Shown here: piece by piece, positions 25,440 through 38,800 of the stretch
Layout of the letters: every line of letters begins with the position of its first letter
Numbering within the stretch: position 1 is the stretch's first letter
Assembly: GCF_028769735.1 (NCBI RefSeq)
Contig: NC_088173.1
Coordinates: 66,646,463-66,710,462 of the forward strand
Source: Zonotrichia leucophrys gambelii
Lineage: Eukaryota; Chordata; Aves; Passeriformes; Passerellidae
DNA length: 64,000 nt
Reading direction: 5' to 3'
Position numbers and translations under genes: made by a program
Notes under the pieces: generated by a model
What the model saw: only the letters and a program-made list of their open reading frames with translations
Databases searched by the model: none
What the model was told of the DNA's origin: nothing

Positions 25440-26335
25440 AGAGCCCAGCAGGAAGGGTTTGTGTGCATGTCATGGTGCCTGCAGAGCCACAGCCCAGCAG
25501 GAAGGGTTTGTGTGCATGTCATGGTGCCTGCAGAGCCACAGCCCAGCAGGAAGGGTTTGTGTGCATGTCATGGTGCCTGCAGGGCCACAGCCCAGCAGGA
25601 AGGGTCTGTGTGCATGTCATGGTGCCTGCAGGGCCCAGCAGGAAGGGTTTGTGTGCATGTCATGGTGCTGCAGGCCAGCAGGAAGGGTTGTGGCATGTCA
25701 TGGTGCCTGCAGAGCGCCCAGCAGGAGGGGTTTGTGTGCATGTCATGGTGCCTGCAGGGCCCAGCAGGAAGGGTTTGTGTGCATGTCATGGTGCCTGCAG
25801 GGCCCAGCAGGAAGGGTTTGTGTGCATGTCATGGTGCCTGCAGAGCCCAGCAGGAAGGGTCTGTGTGCATGTCATGGTGCCTGCAGGCCCCACAGCCCAG
25901 CAGGAAGGGTTTGTGTGCATGTCATGGTGCCTGCAGGGCCCAGCAGGAAGGGTCTGTGTGCATGTCATGGTGCCTGCAGAGCCACAGCCCAGCAGGAAGG
26001 GTTTGTGTGCATGTCATGGTGCCTGCAGGGCCCACAGCCCAGCAGGAAGGGTCTGTGTGCATGTCATGGTGCCTGCAGGGCCCAGCAGGAAGGGTCTGTG
26101 TGCATGTCATGGTGCCTGCAGGGCCCAGCCAGCAGAAGGGTCTGTGTGCATGTCATGGTGCCTGCAGGCCCAGAGCCCAGCAGGAAGGGTTGTGTGCATG
26201 TCATGGTGCCTGCAGAGCCCAGCAGGAAGGGTCTGTGTGCATGTCATGGTGCCTGCAGAGCCCACAGCCCAGCAGGAAGGGTTTGTGTGCATGTCATGGT
26301 GCCTGCAGAGCCCACAGCCCAGCAGGATGTGTGCT
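25440..26335. repeat. Minisatellite, 43-bp unit, about 19-20 copies
   Basis: Unit: CCCAGCAGGAAGGGTTTGTG, TGCATGTCATGGTGCCTGCA, GAG or GGG. Some copies carry an extra 5-6 bases (CCACAG). The unit length is not a multiple of three and all three plus frames are open, so the 300-codon open frames are repeat artefacts. Confidence 0.95.
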
Positions 26336-26409
26336 GGGTGAGATCACACACCCAGCTCTGGGCACAGAGAAGTCTCCTAAGCCACAGCCCTCCTCCCTGC
26401 TGAGCCCTG

Positions 26410-26695
26410 AGGGGAAGGAGGGTGGCTGCACACCCGATTTAGGTGCCTGCTGAAGGGAAATGTTGAGTTTTGGTGCAGCAAGGATGTGTTGCACACCCGA
26501 TTTAGGTGCCTGCTGAAGGGAGGGTGTTTGCACACCTGATTTTTGTGCCTGCTGAAGGGAAGGAGGGTGGTGCCACCAGATTGGGCCACAAGGGGTTGTT
26601 GACACCCGATTTGGTGCCTGCTGAAGGGAAGGAGGGTGTTTGCACACCCGATTTTTGTGCCTGCTGAAGGGAAGGAGGGTGTCTGCACACCAGAT
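26410..26695. repeat. Second 43-bp minisatellite, about 6 copies
   Basis: Unit: GCACACCCGATTTTTGTGCC, TGCTGAAGGGAAGGAGGGTG, TTT, with some shortened copies. It sits right behind the 25.4-kb array and has the same period and a shared GTGCCTGC core. Confidence 0.9.
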
Positions 26696-26819
26696 CCTGG
26701 AGCCTGGCCTCCTGGCTGGATGCTCTGAGCAGCAAAGCCAGTGTGGTTTGCAGCTGGGGCAGGGTCAGGCTGGCTCCTCTGGGCACTGAGGAGGCGCTGG
26801 CACTGGCAGGGTGCCCGTG

Positions 26820-27085
26820 GTGGTTGGGCACAAGTTTTTATTATTCATTCTTGTTAAGCCTTCTGTCTGTATCCTTCTCTTTAGCATAGTTTTAGTATAT
26901 AATATAATATAATATAATATAATATAATATAATATAATATAATATAATATAATATAATATAATATAATATAATATAATATAATATAATATAATATAATAT
27001 AATATAATATAATATAAATCAGCCTTCTGAGAACATGGAGTCGGATTTTCATCTCTCATCTCATCCTTGGGACCCTCACAAACAT
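26820..27085 (+). mobile_element. LTR fragment with expanded AATAT microsatellite
   Basis: The flanks read TCTTTAGCATAGTTTTAGTAT and AATCAGCCTTCTGAGAACATGGAGTC..TCATCTCTC, matching in opposite orientation the 3' half of the LTR at 33336-33721. Between them the short TATAATA run has grown to about 120 bases of AATAT pentamers (26897-27017). Only the 3' part of the LTR is present. Confidence 0.7.
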
Positions 27086-30000
27086 CCCTGGCTTTGCCAT
27101 CTGAACAAGTTTCCTTTGCTTATTGATTTCCAGCTGAGCCGTTCATCTTAGGGATTTGGGGGTTTTAATTAAATGAACGAAATAATTTTTCTGTGGGAGA
27201 TCCCTGTTGCAACAGCACTTAGAGCTGTTGTACCTGGCAGAGAAAAGATTCTGAGCTTGATGTCATCACTGGGGGTATTTTTTTGGAGTGTTTCATATCT
27301 GGTTTTCATTTATTGCCTAGATCAGAAAGTGTAAATAGCAACAATGATTCTCTCTTTCTTAAAAGTGTGATGCAGCCCCCTTTCAGGCACATGTGCATCT
27401 TACAGGCTAAATGAGAAGTTGAACTTTAGTAGAAAAACACAAATGCCTAAGGGAGGAATGTTAAAGGCTTCTGTCATCTTGCAAACATTTAAAACGTGGG
27501 AGAGTTTTGTTTCATGTGGAAGAACCTCTGGTGTATGAACTCCAATTAACCTTTCTCATAGCAAGGTAGTGGAGGAGCAAAGTACAAACCTTATAAAATT
27601 CATATTTGACTTGGTCCAATATGGGTTCCACTTAAATGAATGCTGGACTAACATATATTTGTTATAATTATATAATATATATAATATATATCTGTAATAT
27701 AATATATATAATATCTGTAATATAATATATATAATATCTGTAATTCCACAGAAGCTGCAGATCTCACCCTGAGTGCACTCATTATGGGTATATTGATATC
27801 CACAAGTACTTTTCAGCAAATACTATATACTTTAATATACAGAAATTATATTAAACAATAATTAGAATCATATATTTTAAAAAACAATTTCTTGTTTATA
27901 TAAGCCAGAAATTTAACACATTGGTATTTTTTATTGATGTCCAGGAAAATAGGGGCAAAAAGTACTAATGCTGCCAGGAGGTAGTTTTTTTATTCCTAGA
28001 GGGTTTTTTGATTTTATACAGTGACAGAAAAAGACATTTAGAAATTCCCACTTAACAAATCTGACCTGAATGATTTGAAGTCCTGGTGTGAATCCATTTC
28101 TCCTGCCAGGACAACATATTTAATAAATAAATTTGCAACATATTTAATAAATAAATTTGCTGCAGTGCATGGAGCTGTTCTGGGCGAGGATAAATCTGAA
28201 GGAATTTAAAGAGCACTCATGGATAAAGTATCTTCCTTTTTTTGCACAGATTTCAAGTTGAATAATTTAATAGAGGTGTTATTCAGCCTTTCTCCATTAC
28301 TGTGCCTTACCCAGCAGTTTCTAACTGAAAAATTGGTTTTTATATATTAGGAGCTTTAAACTCAGAGATAACTTTACTCTTCTGTCAATAATTTGCTTTC
28401 AGCTGAATGTTTTCAACTGCACCTGATTTGATTTACTTTTCTGTATCATAAAAACACAGACCACCCACATAAAAATGACTGAGCAGTTTAAAAGAAAAAA
28501 AGAAAAATTGAGCACTTCCAGTATTAGATTAACAACTGAGCTATTCTGTAAAGACTGGCAAATTTTTAAAAATGCATTTACAGAACCGTAACAAAACCAT
28601 GAAGAATATTTACTGTAATGCCTGAAGTACCTGTGCTTCTGCTCTGTATCTATATCCTAAATATAATATCTTAAAATATCCTTTGAATATTTTAATGGTT
28701 TCAAGATCTGCACTGTTCACTGAGAGAATGACTGGATTATGGTTTTATACTATAGAATATGAATTCTATATATTCTTTGTACATATTTTATATATATATC
28801 TGTTCTATAACATGTTCTATATCAAATATATAATATATGCTATAAAATATAAAAGAAATAATAGTAATAATAAACCAGACTATTGCAACATATAATTTTT
28901 GATCTCTTTTACAATTGCTTGTCCACTGATTTGTGGAGATGAGCACAACATAGGTGAATTTTTTTTCCTGAACCCATACATCTGCAAAATCCTCCTTGTC
29001 CTTCTGCCTTTGTCCAAATTTGGTGGTGTGTCCTTTTGTCATTTAAGAGGAAATAGTTTATTTACATTTGAAGCAAGATATTTGGGTTATATCTATAAAA
29101 TCCTGTTATTTTTCCTTGTAGGTTTGGCTGCTCCTTGCTGCAGGCAGGATGGTGACAGTGGGACACAGGAGAAGGCTGAGCCATCATTGGAAGGAGCCAA
29201 GGAATGAATTAGGGACCCTCATGTGCCAGGACAAGGTGGCATGTGTGACACTGGGATGGACAATTCTGTCACCTGTATCCCTGTGTCTCCATGGATCCAG
29301 GGATCATGATATTTCAGAGAGGGACAGAAACACTTTTCCATTAATTTTCCCAATTATTTTCCCATTCATTTTCAAATTGGGAACATTGCGCCGTGACAGA
29401 ACTTGGCATCCCTGACCCTTGGCTGGCATCATCACTGTGTCTCAGCTAAGAAGCTGCAGGAATTAGGGTATCAGGGAATTGGGATAATTTTCTCAGCATT
29501 TTTCCATTGGGGTTTCTGTTTTGTGCTTATTTATGCTCTGGGAAAAAAAAAAAAGTCTACAAAATGTGAATCTATTTTTATCTATCAGCTCACAATTGTG
29601 AAACCTGCTGCTAAAATCTCTCCCAGTTTTATTGTCTAAAGCACTCTATTGATGATTATAGAAATTACTATTATTTTTTCATAATTTCTACTGGTAAACT
29701 GCCCAGATCTGTGTTTCAACAGGCCAGACAACATCTTTGTCACTGTCCTCTCCTGTTTTCACTGCACACAGGTGATGGAGAGTCTGGGTGGCTTTTGGGT
29801 TGTTATTTTTGGGGTAGGTTTTTTTTTGTTTTGTTTGTGTTTTGTTTTATTTTGTTTTCTCCTAAATACAAAGGAAAAGTGAAGACTAATTGGGGAATTC
29901 AGACGTTGAGCAAATTCTTTGCTGTGGGTGAGCAGAGAGCCAAGGAATAAATCCCTCTCCTTTGTGCTTGTGCTGTTGGAGTTGGGATAAGTGACTGAAA

Positions 30001-31040
30001 TCCACCAAGACAAGGAGGTGCTGTCCTGGGCAGGGGTTTCAGACACTCTGAGGATGTCCTGAGTGTGGAGAAGAAGGAGCAGGAGGGACTGGGCAGGGTT
30101 ATCCCGAGGCTGCTCACCTTCCTGAGGGAGAGGAGGGCTGGGCTGTGCAGCCTGGATTTGCTGGAATATATAATATGGGAATTGCTGAGCAAGGTGTGGG
30201 CAGTGAGGTCAGGACACCTCAAGAGTGAGAAAGGGAGCTGGGATTTCAAAAGCAGCTGCAGGCAGAGGGAAAGCCCCTGTTTTTTTTTAAAAACAAACCT
30301 TTGCTCATGGGAAGTTTCAAAGGGGTTTTCTTACAGCTGTTATAAAAAATGTACGTGCCTTTGTGAGGCAAAGCTGTGCTCGCTACTTGCAGGGCAGGAA
30401 AAGGATGGTTTTAGTTAATCTGAGCTCTTCCAGAGGATAAAGTGTGGTGTGTGGGGGTCAGAGATGCTCAGTCCCCTCCCTGCTGCCCCTGGGGTGGGAT
30501 CTGTGGTGCCCCCACAGCTGGCTGGCCTGAGAGCTTGGGTGAGTGTCACAGCCTGGGAAAGCTGGCTCAGCACGACCCAGTGCCAGCTTTATTTATCCAC
30601 TGCACCATTTAGGGGAAGCACCAACAGCTGGGCCTGAGACCAAGCCCTACAGAAAATTCAGTATTAGAGAGGAAAGCAGCAGCAGCACCTGTGGCTGGGG
30701 GGGGAGGCAGGGGAAGGCCAGAGTGATGCTGCTGTGCCACTGTGATGCTCTCACCCACAAGCTCATGCCAAGACCGTGTTAGCCCCAGCCCTGGGCCTCT
30801 GGACCACCTTCCCCTGGCCCTCCCAGTAGCTGGCACAGGGCTGGTGCCTGTGTGGGAGCAGATGTGGGGCTGGGGGTGCATTTAAGAGTGAGTGCTCACT
30901 GCCTGTGCCCAGCAGGATGCCAAACTTCCAGCTCTGCCTTGGCACCCTGGGCAGCAGCTGAGCCTGGCTGCCATCCCTGGGGAGGCCTTTCCTACATCTG
31001 GCATCCCTCAAGGCTCAGCACCCGTGGGCATCACTCGGGC
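27086..31040. other. AT-rich intergenic stretch
   Basis: No supported gene. It includes TA-rich runs at 27660-27745 and 28780-28870, a 24-bp perfect tandem duplication (ACATATTTAATAAATAAATTTGC) at about 28108-28155, and poly-purine and poly-T stretches. Confidence 0.4.
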
Positions 31041-31043
31041 ATG

Positions 31044-31556
31044 CAGGGGTGTCACACAGGGCTCAGGGCACAGGGGTGTCACACAGGGCTCAGGGCACAG
31101 GGGTGTCACACAGGGGTGTCACACAGGGGTGTCACACAGGGGTGTCACACAGGGCTCAGGGGTGTCACTCAGGGGTGTCACACATGGGTGTCACACAGGG
31201 CTCATGGCACAGGGGTGTCACACAGGGCTCAGGGCACAGGGGTGTCACACAGGGGTGTCACACAGGGGTGTCACACAGGGCTCAGGGCACACGGGTGTCA
31301 CACAGGGCTCAGGGCACAGGGGTGTCACACAGGGCTCAGGGCACAGGGGTGTCACTGGGGTGTCACACAGGGTGTCACACAGGGCTCAGGGCACAGGGGT
31401 GTCACACAGGGGTGTCACACAGGGGTGTCACACAGGGCTCAGGGCACAGGGGTGTCACACAGGGGTGTCACACAGGGGTGTCACACAGGGCTCAGGGCAC
31501 AGGGGTGTCACACAGGGGTGTCACACAGGGCACAGGGGTGTCACACAGGGGTGTCG
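31044..31556. repeat. Composite minisatellite of AGGGGTGTCACAC units
   Basis: Tandem 15-bp units (GGGGTGTCACACA) alternate with a 12-bp insert (GGGCTCAGGGCACA), giving 15- and 27-bp steps over about 510 bases. Long open frames across it are artefacts. Confidence 0.93.
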
Positions 31557-32097
31557 CCTGGGGCTCAGCACCCCCAGGCATCCCTCAGGGCAGCTCCCAC
31601 TGGCCATGCTGGGCTCAGGGCCAGCCCCTGGGGGCCTCTGTTTGCTCTCAGAGGTGGTGCTGACCTTCAGGCTGTGCCAAGTGTTTGGCCTTGTGTGCAT
31701 GGCTTTGTCTGGTTTTCCTCTCCCAGCCCTGGCTGTTTGCAGTCTCTCATGGGAGAAAACACCCTCCCAGATCTGCTCATCCTGGAGATTTTGCAATGCT
31801 TTAACTCTTTCTTGGCTGGAGACCATGGTTCCTCGCTTGCCACACAAAACACACCACCCTGCAGAACAGAATAACTGAGTGATATTTTCACTTTTGGTAT
31901 TGAATAAACCTCACAGGGTCTTTACATGTTGCCTCTGCCCCATCCCTGCTGGTTGCCCTCAAAGTGTTCATTACCAGATTTTTATCAATCAGTACTAACA
32001 GGAGCTAAAAAAGCACCTTTGTGCTGTCCTACAGATGGACACAGAGGAGAGCCAAGGAGCTTTGTGACAGCCTTCCAGCCCATCTGAGTTCTTTGGT

Positions 32098-32509
32098 ATC
32101 GTGGATATTTTTGCCCCTGACGAGGGAGAGAATGATGCATCTGACTCCATCTTATCAGAAGGCTCATTAATTACTTTATTATACTATCTTATTCTATATT
32201 ATATTACACTATATTACATTACATCTAAACTGAATCTGCCAAGCACTCAACTGCCCAGAATCTCATGACTGTCAGCCCACAGTCTTGACACAAACACACA
32301 CACTTGGCCCTGCTAGGCCAAGGAAACAAAACTCCATCACTTTGGGTAAACGATCTCCTTTTTGCTTTCTACTTTTGCACAAACACAGGCACAGCAAATA
32401 AGATAAGAATTGTGTTTTCTTTCTCTGATGTTCAGAGAACGTGAAACCCAGAAATACTCTTGGGAAGAATTGTGCCTTGCTTTTCTCTGTGAAGAGAAAT
32501 GTGGCGACA
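32098..32509 (-). mobile_element. Solo LTR downstream of CD8B, same orientation as CD8B
   Basis: On the minus strand it starts TGTCGCCACATTTCTCTTCA and runs through an A/T-rich segment with AATAAA (plus 32175-32180) to GGGCAAAAATATCCACGATA. Direct repeats CTTTGGT flank it at 32091-32097 and 32510-32516, so the exact edge may shift by one or two bases. No internal retroviral sequence is present. It lies about 320 bases past the CD8B stop codon. Confidence 0.8.
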
Positions 32510-32829
32510 CTTTGGTGCCAGCCCCTTTCCCCCTGTGCAGAGCCAGATGTGGCTTTTGCCCTGCTCAGTGACCTTTGGGAAGTGCTCAGGATGCTGCAGA
32601 ATCCAGCCTGGTCCTTTTGCCAGGGTTGTGTCCAGGAGAATGTTGAAGTCATGCAGGAAAGAAATGTTTGTTTTGTGGTACAAGCCCACATCTGTCCCCT
32701 GCCAGGTCCTTCCTGGTCATGTCCAGGCTCCTGCAGGGGAGGGTCCGTGGCTTCTCCCTGCCTGTCTGGGGCAGGGAAGGCAGTGGGATTTGCTGGGAAT
32801 TACTGGGAATTACTGGGATTTACTGGGAA

Positions 32830-35800
32830 TTACTGCCTGTGGATGCGAAGCCGCAGCCTCCGCCGCAGACCTGGGAAGAGACAAGAGACAGTGTCCGTCA
32901 GTGCTGGCCCCTCTCCCAGCTGTCCATGCCCTCCTGGGCTGTGCCCTCAGGGTGGTGGCAGCAAACTCACGGTGCAGGCGGTAGGCGGTGGGCACCAGGC
33001 TCAGCAGCAGCAGCAGGACAGCAGCAGCCAGAGGGATCCAGACCAGGGGACTGCAGGGACCTGGGGACAGGAGAGCACTCAGCACCTGGCACCACCCTGC
33101 CCCAGCAGACTTGGGGATGGGGAAGGGAGGAAAGCAAGGCGCTCAGAGGGGTGGTGAGGATGTGACCATCACGCTGGGGTGACCTTTGAAGGATGCACCA
33201 CACAACCACAGAGTGGGTGAAGTTGGAAGAGAGCACAGTGGGTCACCTGGGCCAACCTCCCTGTCAATAGGGTCATCCCAGATCACAGGGCACAGGACTG
33301 TGTCCAGGTGGCTTTTGCATATTTTTGATAAGGGATGTGATGGTGTTCACAGGGAGTCTTAGACTGGGGAAGAGATGAGGATCTGACTCCATGTTTCAGA
33401 AGGCTTGATTTATTATTTTATGATATATATTACATTAAAACTATACTAAAAGAATAGAAGAAAGGATTTCTTCAGAAGGCTGGCTAAGAATAGAATGGCA
33501 AAGAATGATAACAAAGGTTTGTGGCTTGGACTCTGTGTCCGAGCCAGCTGGGCTGTGATTGGCCATTAATTACAAACATCTTACATGGATTAATCACAGA
33601 TCTACTTGTTGCATTCCACAGCAGCAGATAATCAATGTTTACATTTTGTTCCTGAGGCCTCTCAGCTTCTCAGAAGGAAAAATCCTAAGGAAAGGATTTT
33701 TCATGAAAGTTGTCTGAGACAAGGGAGACTCCACAACCTCTCTGGGACACCTGTTCTGGTGTTCTGTCCCTCTCACAGTGAAAAAGGCACTGCAGGGAAC
33801 TTGGCTCTGAGGTCATGAGACCCTAAACTGAAATCCATCCCTGTGGAATCCCAGGGAATCCCTCCTAGAGGCAGAAGTCTGTCCAGAGCAGTGCGTCCAT
33901 GTGCACCCAGACAGCCACTCCTGCAGGGTGACCCTGTGGTGGCCCCAGGAGCTCAGCAAAGCCCTTTCCCAGGAGCTGGGACAGTGCCATACCTTCCCTG
34001 CTGGCAGGTTTCCTTTTGGTTGTGCGTGGCAGAGGCTTTTTGGACACTGGTGTCTGCGTGGTCTTTGGAGGCAAAACATCAACTGGGGGAAGGAGAAAAG
34101 GAGGGTGTGAGTGTGGCAGAGACATCTCCAACAGCAGCCAAGAGAAGCAGCCTTGAACCAGCCCCCAGCAGGGACCCCCTCCCTCAGAGGGGTGAGCTTC
34201 ACCTCACATGAGCCTCTTGGGGCTCGCAGAAGTCACCAAGAGCTTTTAAAAGTGTTAATCAAATAATGTACCAGGTAACAAAGGCTAATGCAGAGAAAAC
34301 CCCCAAATTTTCTTCAGTGACATTTGCTGCCGAGCATCATCTCACCGGAACTGCACAAAACCATCGGTAAAACCATTTCAGCAGCACTGAAATGTTTTAA
34401 GGGATCCCTGGATTTTTTTCCTTATTCACATTGCTCTAATCTTTGCTCAAGATTTGATTTTTTTTTTCCTGATAAAATGAGGGTAGGATTTATTATAGTG
34501 TATCTAAATTCAAATGGAACATATTTGTTTCTGAATAAAGTTGGCCAGGAAAATATGCCAGTAATGTCATTAAATAGCTGCATGTCTGACTGCTCAAACC
34601 ATATTTATTCAAAATTTTAGGTGATTGGAAACTATTTTTCAATTCAAAATTTTATTCAAAATTTTAGGTGACTGAAAACTATTTTTTTTCCTGTTTCTAT
34701 CTAAATTCTTACAGAAACTACCATTCTTTTACAGGAAAAGATGAGACATCAGGGCTCTGGGATTTATCTGGACAACTTCTCCCTTAAATGATAATAAACG
34801 TAGGGAAAAGAAACTTAAAGACAAATTGTTTTATCATGAGAACTAAAAGGAAAAAAAGAAAATATCCAGCCAAGCCTATCTTCCCAGAGCACCTGCTGCT
34901 GTTTGCTTTTTAATTGGTGTCCTTGATCGAGCTGCATCTCAAGCCTGTTTTTCATGCTTTGCACAGAGATACGTGCCCAGCTGTTAAAAAACAATTCTCC
35001 TTTATCTTAAACCAGCTTTTCTCCGAGCCTGCAAGAATCCAAAAGGGATTTCTCATCCAGCTTAAGGTACAGAGTGTATTTGCAAAAAAAACCCCAGAAA
35101 AACTGGGACACTGGGTCCGCTTTAGAGCCAGAAGTGGCATTTTGGTTAAATAAGTTATTTGTATCTTAGTTAAATAAGTTATTTGTGTCCCTAAAAGTCT
35201 GCAAAAATAGAGGCTGAATCCCACTTCAAATACATTCTTTTTTCTGCATCAACTACTGTTTTGTGGTCAAAAGGAAAATGGGCTGAAAAGAGCTTCTGTA
35301 TGCCCCAGATGTCTGTAAAGCCTCTCTCCTCCCACAACACCTGCAGAAAAATGTTATTCCTGTTTGGATCTCCCCAGGGATAGTGGGCTGTGAGCTTTGA
35401 AGAAAAAAATCCCATTTCAGTATTTTTATTTTTGGAGGGTGGTCTTAAAAGTTCCATCAGATCCACCCCAGAGATTTCAGGGGTGATGCTTTCTCACCTT
35501 AATGCTGCTCTTGGCACTTGGAGTGAGAGTAAGGAAGAATTATGGGATGTGAGCTGAGCAGGGCACACATCCAGCTTGGGGAATAAATCCCATTTCAGGT
35601 TTTTGGGGTTTTTTTTGAGGGGATGTTCTTGAAAGCTGCCATCAGATCCACCCCAGAGATGTGAGGGGTGATGCTTTCTGGCCTCAATGCTGCTCTTGGC
35701 ACTTGGAGTGAGGGTGAGGGAGAATTATGGCATGGAAGGAGATGTGAGCTGAGCAGGGCACACATCCAGCCTCCCATCCAGAGTACAGCAGGGAGTGAGG

Positions 35801-38800
35801 AAAACACAGGGCATGGCAATACCAGGTCCTCCCAAGGAAATCCTCGAGCACTGGGAGCAATGCTGTGCTCAAGGCAAGCCCACAGCAAAGCAACTGCTGA
35901 TGGCAAAAGGACTATCACACAAAGCTGACCTAAATTTTAGCCATTTTCTGTATTTTCTGCAACTGCTGATGGCAAAAAGGACTATCACACAAAGCTGACC
36001 TAAATTTTAGCCTTTTTCTGTATTTTCTGCTTTATCCGATCTCAGAGACAAAACCCAGAGCCCCAACCTTGCAACTCAAAAATTGGGAAGAATCAAAACA
36101 ACCCCTTTCCCAGGCTCATCACAGCTACTGGTGGCACATTTTGGAAGCCCGAGGGTGCTGCTTACCCACTGTGAGCTGTGTGCCAGTGCCCACGAGCAGC
36201 TGGGAGGCCTGGGACGTGGAGCAGTAGTAGATGCCGCTGTCTGAGGGCTGCAGGTGGCTGATGTGCAGGCTGTAGGAGCTCTGGGACCTCGCCTCATGGG
36301 CACTGAACTTGTCCTGCCTCACCTCTGGGCCATAGGTGGCTCTGCCCATTGTGTTGGAGAACAACAAGAACTGGAATTGTTGCCTCTCCTGGCTCCAGCG
36401 GTACCAGTACACCCCGGTGTGCTCCTTCTTCAGGTCACAGAGGATTTCAGTTTTATTGCTGGTTTGGGTTAGAATATGCCCTGGAGTTTGGGCTAATAGC
36501 AGAGTTGTATAAAAACCTAAGGAAAATGAGAAATATACAGTTATTCTTTAAATTTCATCATTTTTCTTTCGTCCAAAATACAAATTTTATTTATGGGCTT
36601 AATAAAATCACAATAAACACACAGGCCAGAGGGGTCACACGAGTGAGAAACAAGAGCATTTTTTATCAGGATGCTCCCATATTCCCTCAGAGGCCTTTTT
36701 GGGTTCCCCAGGTATTGTTTTGGCCAGGCCAAATTATACAGGCAGATTTTCTCTGTAAACACTCCTATAGGAAGGAGGCAGACTGACAGGGAGAGGGATG
36801 GAGGGATGGTTTGGAGGGTCTCCTGGGGGCTGTACGTACAGGGAAGAGCATCCCTGCCTGCCCCTGTGAATGCCCCTCTCCTGCCCTCCTTACCTTTCTC
36901 ATTTTTCAAACATTTTACCCCTTTTTCAACAAATTTTAGTGCCTCTTAACTGATTTGCCATATTTTATTTCTTGCAGATACAACACCAATAAACATTTCA
37001 GGGGCAGAAAAAGAGACAAAAAACATGCAAAACCTCTCAAAATGAGCCAATTTGATATTAGTCTTCAGACAATAATATTTTTCAAAGGAATTTTGCGACA
37101 TGGGAAAGGAGAGGGAGTGAGGGGCAGCGGTGGGGTTCAAAGCTTTGGTTTGGCATCACATCTCCCTGTTTGGGCTTTGCAGCTTTGTGGAAATTATCTG
37201 AGTCTTGTTTGGCCCAGGCAGATGTGAGGGGTGTCCTTGTGGAAAGGATAACAGGTAACTTGTGATCCTTGCTGTTCAGCAAACAGTCCTGCAAAGCTGC
37301 AGATACTCTGAGCCCGAGTGAAAAACAGCCCTCTGCAGATAAGGGCACTCCTGCTGCCCCCATCTCTTTCCCAGGCTTGTTTTGAAGCTGTGCAAAAAGC
37401 TCAATAATACACGTTTCTTGTCTTTTTCTTTTTAATTATAAAATGTTCCTTTTTCTTCAAAATCCTGAAGTTGCTTACAGCAGTTTTTCAGCCTCATGCA
37501 GCCCTGTGGTGTGGGGATGGATGGGCACGACCCAAGAACATCTAAAGGCATTGATGTGGCACAAAGTCCTGATGTCTCCCATGTTCCCAATGGGACAGGC
37601 AGAGGAGAGGGCTCTGGTGGCTGACAGGGGTCCAGAGCCTTCCTCTGTCCCCACACCAAGGACCCCAGTGCTGCAGAACACCAATATTGTAATGACAATA
37701 TTCCAGAGTTGCACAGCAGCTGTAGCATTTCACCACATCCTCTGGCTCTGTGACAGCATTAATGTCTCTTTTGATTAAAATAGATAGTTTTAAGGCTTTA
37801 GAGAGGTTTAAGTTCTCTCAGATTAAGAAAGAATTAAATTTAAGTTTTAAATTTTCTCAGATTTTGTCCTGGCAAACACCTGTGTTGTTTTTTAGGGGAT
37901 GAAATGTGTGTGGCCACAGCACACGGGGGCTTCAGGGTCTCCCTGAGTGCCCTGAGGTCCAGCTCTGCTGGGCATGGGAAACAAAACTCTCCAAGAAAAA
38001 CTTATCTTTGACCTGGTGGAGACATTGCTATATAAGTCAGAAAAGATAAGAAGAGATTCTGGAAGATCTCAGCTCAGCGTCAGTGGTCAGCCAGGAGTGA
38101 GCTGGGATGGAGACAGAGAAGAAAACTCATCCTCACTCATACCTTCAACCCCAAAACCTCTCTGTTCCCTTTCCTGGTGAATATTCAGGGGCACCATGGG
38201 GAATCACAGTGCTTGGCTAGACCAGCCTGCAGCAACTTAATGATTACCCCTTTTCCTTTTGCATGGGCAAAGCAAACTCCCATTTATTGAGGCTTTCTCA
38301 GTGGGCTCCCCACTTCACAAATCTATAGGATACCAGAACCTGTAAGGCAGAATGGTTTTACAGCACACAAATTCCAGCTGTGGTCCTTGGGAAGTACTCA
38401 GTCTTTGGATGATTTAGAAAATTTGGGATGTTTGTCTTCTTTGTGTTATACCGGCAGTGGAGATTTTAACTTCTCCATTAGCAGCTTCATCTGCACTGAG
38501 GAGTAAAAACTCTGTGGTGTCTATACCACTATGGACAGAATATAGAGTAGAGTAGAATGGAATGGAATGGAATAGAATAGAATAGAACAGAACTATTTCA
38601 ATTGGAAGGGAACCACAGCAACCAGCTGGTCCCACTTTCTGACCAGTTCAGGGCTGACCAAAACCTAAAGCATGATCCAAAGTGATTTGAAATAGGCAAT
38701 AATGCCCTGTAGATCTCTAGTGTGATGGTATATTTAATCTGCCATCATCCAGCTGCTGGAGTGTGGTGGAGGAGAGGCTCCAGCAGGATTTTAGGTGCCC

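Noticed and set aside
25362..26453. Long open frames (up to 363 codons) rich in CACHGACRA-like repeats
   Set aside because: All three plus frames are open over a 43-bp tandem repeat with no start context, splice sites or domain. This is a by-product of the minisatellite.
12048..31556. Regularly spaced repeats as a CRISPR-like array
   Set aside because: Eukaryotic minisatellites with no unique spacers between repeats.
30852..31878. Open frames of 204-340 codons with GVSHRAQGT-like repeats
   Set aside because: Same reason: a 15/27-bp minisatellite keeps several frames open at once.
37432..37736. Minus-strand open frame with a hydrophobic start (MQLWNIVITILVF) in CD8B intron 1
   Set aside because: No homology recognised and no acceptor/donor pair in the right phase; CD8B is complete without it.
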